From contig MPMR01000011.1 in NCBI GenBank assembly GCA_002238605.1, forward strand, positions 62,001-126,000: a DNA stretch of 64,000 nt, given 5' to 3'. This DNA comes from BD2-11 clade cluster bacterium bin43 (lineage in GTDB: Bacteria > Gemmatimonadota > Gemmatimonadetes > Longimicrobiales > Gaopeijiaceae). Positions 61,903-64,000 of the stretch are shown here, in pieces (position 1 is the first letter of the stretch; every line of letters starts with the position of its first letter). Both the position numbers and the translations under genes were made by a program. The notes beneath the pieces are model-generated. The model did not search any database, was not told the DNA's origin, and saw nothing but the letters and a program-made list of their open reading frames with translations.

Positions 61903-64000
61903 CTACGGCAACTTGATTCTTCCGCGGACGCGCACCGAGTGTTGCGCCCCACTGAGCCCGCTCTCGCGCCGCGTGCCCTCGAGGCGCAGTCCGACGCCCG
62001 AGCCCAGATCGTAGCGCACGCCGCTCGAGAAGGCGCGCACGCCGCCCTGGCCGAGGTAGAAGCCGCTGTAGGGCGTCCCCTTCAGGCCGGCGATGCCGTA
62101 GGCCACCTCGCCGTCCACGTTGGGACCCATGCCCGGGCCATGGCCGCCCATCGCGTCGGACACCCCGCGCTCCCACAGCTGGCTCACCCCGCTCATGTGG
62201 TCGCCGTACGAAGGCGCCACCCGGATCGAGAGTCCCTGGCCCCGGGCCGCCGGATCGAACATCAGCGTGCCGCCCAAGCCCCATTCCTCGTAGCCGTCGT
62301 GCCCAGAGATGACGAACCGTCCGCGGCCCTCCGCCGTCAGCCCCAGACTGGAGTTCGTGTAGCGGAGCCCACCGCCGACTTCCGCGCTCGCGCCGTTCAC
62401 ACCGTCGCCGTTGTCGTAGCGCATCCCGCCTTCGAGCAGGAACGCCATCTCGTGCCCGGTGTCGGAGCGGAAGCCCTGTGCCAACTCGAGAGCCAGCTTG
62501 CCGCGCTGCATATCGAGCGTCACCGCCTCGATCCGCTCGGAGCCGTCGACCTTGACCCGGCCGTACCAGCCCTCGGCCTTTACGCGGATACCGCTCAGGC
62601 CGCTCGAGAACAACTGGTAGCTGGCACCCCCCGCTCCCGTCAGCATGCCGGCGGGGCTGGTGCGGAGCCCTTCCCGTACGTCGTCCACTTCGATGTCGCC
62701 CCGTCCGAGCCCGGCCGAACCCCAAACCGAGGTGCCGCGCGCGCCGGAGAACCAGGCCAGGTAGGGATGCACGCTGGTCATGGTGGCCCCGTAAGTGCCC
62801 TTCACCGCGCTGGCGCCGGTCCTGTCGGTGAAGTCGAAGCTGCCTGAGGAGTGCGAGCCCGCGACGCCCGCCAGGATGTCCGGCCCGACGCGCACGTCCA
62901 CGCCGACGTGGCCGCTCACCATGTTGCCCTTCCAGTCGACGCCGCTCGCGCCGGGTTCGCCGAGGTGGTGGTACTCGCCCGCGCCCCAGCTCGCCAGCTG
63001 GGTCCCCGTGGCGGATTGCTGCGGCGCATCCGTGGCGCCGAAGGGCATCGTAAAGGAGGTGCCGCCGAAGAGTGCGGCCAGACCGGCCTGGTCGCCCTGG
63101 GCGAGGCCGAGTCCGCCCGCGCCCGGCGCGGACAGGCTCGCGGCCATCGACGAGAGCCCGTTCGTCTCCGCGCGCCGCTCCATGCCCATCCCGGTGGCCA
63201 CAACGTCGACGCGGCTTGCGATCGCCGAAACCGTGCTCGACGTCATCGCTGCCGCCACATGCGGCAGGACGCGGGTGTTCAGCCGTCCCGCGCGCTGCAT
63301 GGGATCGTCGGTCGCCGCCGTTGCGCTCGCCGACGCGGCGCCGGTGCCGGCCCGGTTGATGGCCGACACCCGGTAGTGGCGCACGCTCCCCGGCAGCAGG
63401 CCGGTGTGCGAGAAGGCGCTGCCCCTGGAATCGGTGTTGGCCACCAGATCCGTCCACGCGGCTCCGGTCTCCGAGACCTCGATGCGATAGCCCGTGATGG
63501 GGGCGCCGCCATTGTCGGCGGGCGCGACCCAGGCAAGGTCGATCTGCGTGGGCGTGACCGCGGTCGCGACCAGCCCCGTGGGCGCGTCGGGCACGGTCGC
63601 GTCGGTCGTGGAGCCCGCGACCCGCGACGCATCGCCCGCGCCGATCCGGTTGATCGCCGAGACGCGGTAGTGGCGCGTCGAGGCCGGCGCGAGCCGGCTG
63701 TGCGTATGGACGGTGGCCGTGGTGCGCGTGTTGGCCACCAGGTCCTCCCAGCTCCTGCCCCCGTCTGCCGACACCTCGATGCGGTAGCCGGTGATGCGCG
63801 CGCCCCCGTCGTCGGAGGGCGCCTGCCAGGAAAGGTTGATCTGCGAGGTCCCGGCCGCCTCGGCGCTGAGACGCCGCGGCACCCCCGGCAGGGTCGCGTC
63901 GGTGGTCGCACGCGCCGTGTTCGAGTAAGGCCCCGGGCCCGCGAGGTTTCTCGCCGCGACCCGGTAGTGCCGCGTGGTCGCGGGCCGCAGGGTCACGTCG
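61903..64000 (-). CDS. FN3-repeat protein with C-terminal autotransporter-like barrel (5' end outside window)
   Basis: The frame enters from the right edge and ends at 61903. It contains at least three fibronectin type III repeats (R-H-Y-R-V-S-A-I-N-R, D-A-P-T-G-L-V-A-T-A, G-Y-R-I-E-V-S repeated), then a linker (about 63300) and a region that reads like an autotransporter barrel: W-G-A-G-E-Y-H-H-L, G-H-V-G-V-D-V-R-V-G, L-L-E-G-G-M-R-Y-D-N-G-D-G and the terminus V-R-G-R-I-K-L-P. FN3 repeats probably display on the surface for adhesion or polymer binding. The N-terminus and signal peptide are not in the window. Confidence 0.8.
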   Translation of the reverse strand, partial: DVTLRPATTRHYRVAARNLAGPGPYSNTARATTDATLPGVPRRLSAEAAGTSQINLSWQAPSDDGGARITGYRIEVSADGGRSWEDLVANTRTTATVHTHSRLAPASTRHYRVSAINRIGAGDASRVAGSTTDATVPDAPTGLVATAVTPTQIDLAWVAPADNGGAPITGYRIEVSETGAAWTDLVANTDSRGSAFSHTGLLPGSVRHYRVSAINRAGTGAASASATAATDDPMQRAGRLNTRVLPHVAAAMTSSTVSAIASRVDVVATGMGMERRAETNGLSSMAASLSAPGAGGLGLAQGDQAGLAALFGGTSFTMPFGATDAPQQSATGTQLASWGAGEYHHLGEPGASGVDWKGNMVSGHVGVDVRVGPDILAGVAGSHSSGSFDFTDRTGASAVKGTYGATMTSVHPYLAWFSGARGTSVWGSAGLGRGDIEVDDVREGLRTSPAGMLTGAGGASYQLFSSGLSGIRVKAEGWYGRVKVDGSERIEAVTLDMQRGKLALELAQGFRSDTGHEMAFLLEGGMRYDNGDGVNGASAEVGGGLRYTNSSLGLTAEGRGRFVISGHDGYEEWGLGGTLMFDPAARGQGLSIRVAPSYGDHMSGVSQLWERGVSDAMGGHGPGMGPNVDGEVAYGIAGLKGTPYSGFYLGQGGVRAFSSGVRYDLGSGVGLRLEGTRRESGLSGAQHSVRVRGRIKLP

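Overview
The window is about two-thirds G+C and dense with exported proteins. A SusC/SusD pair, a sortilin/VPS10-type BNR protein, a DUF5916 protein, Tat- and lipobox-bearing hydrolases, a GPP34-type domain and a six-bladed-propeller lipoprotein together suggest a Gemmatimonadota-like environmental bacterium. This is inferred from gene content; no rRNA or other phylogenetic marker is present.

Region 1 (1-14381) is ordinary chromosome. It carries a DUF2461 fragment, a CHAD-domain protein, a coupled small membrane protein plus metallo-beta-lactamase-fold hydrolase, a peroxiredoxin-like gene with an in-frame TGA at the expected catalytic cysteine (probable selenocysteine), a HipB-like regulator with a decayed hipA, an M16 peptidase fused to a membrane/PH-like tail, a dienelactone hydrolase, a class II aldolase with a heptad/hendecad coiled-coil neighbour, a creatininase-like protein and a VPS10/BNR protein.

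Region 2 (about 14400-36070) is a genomic island with visibly lower G+C in parts. It opens with an unrecognised two-gene module (soluble plus four-helix membrane protein). Decayed IS3-like and IS21-like elements follow. Then comes a tightly packed minus-strand operon of about 15 kb (34215 to 19317): a Fic protein; a complete SspABCD-type single-strand DNA phosphorothioation set (cysteine desulfurase, DUF4007 protein, large P-loop ATPase, PP-loop/PAPS-reductase-like protein); and five further genes (sigma-region-4-like DNA-binding protein, PLD-SF2 helicase, 72-aa protein, DndD-like CxC SMC ATPase, 167-aa protein). SspE is not present; the five genes are best read as an alternative restriction module, perhaps related to SspFGH. 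The right edge is marked by a frameshifted propeller lipoprotein and an amputated prephenate dehydratase ACT domain.

Region 3 (36207-64000) is again chromosomal. It holds a PpiC-like/HupE pair, two amidohydrolases, a CapA-like phosphatase, a plug-like lipoprotein, a DUF3179 protein with a triplicated lipobox, a GPP34-cytochrome P450 fusion broken by a 74-bp duplication, an acyltransferase, a one-piece histidine kinase/response regulator/winged-helix protein, the SusCD pair with a beta-barrel protein, DUF5916, a di-heme peroxidase, a SnoaL-like lipoprotein, a second dienelactone hydrolase and the 3' part of an FN3-autotransporter gene running off the right edge. No tRNA, rRNA or CRISPR array was seen.
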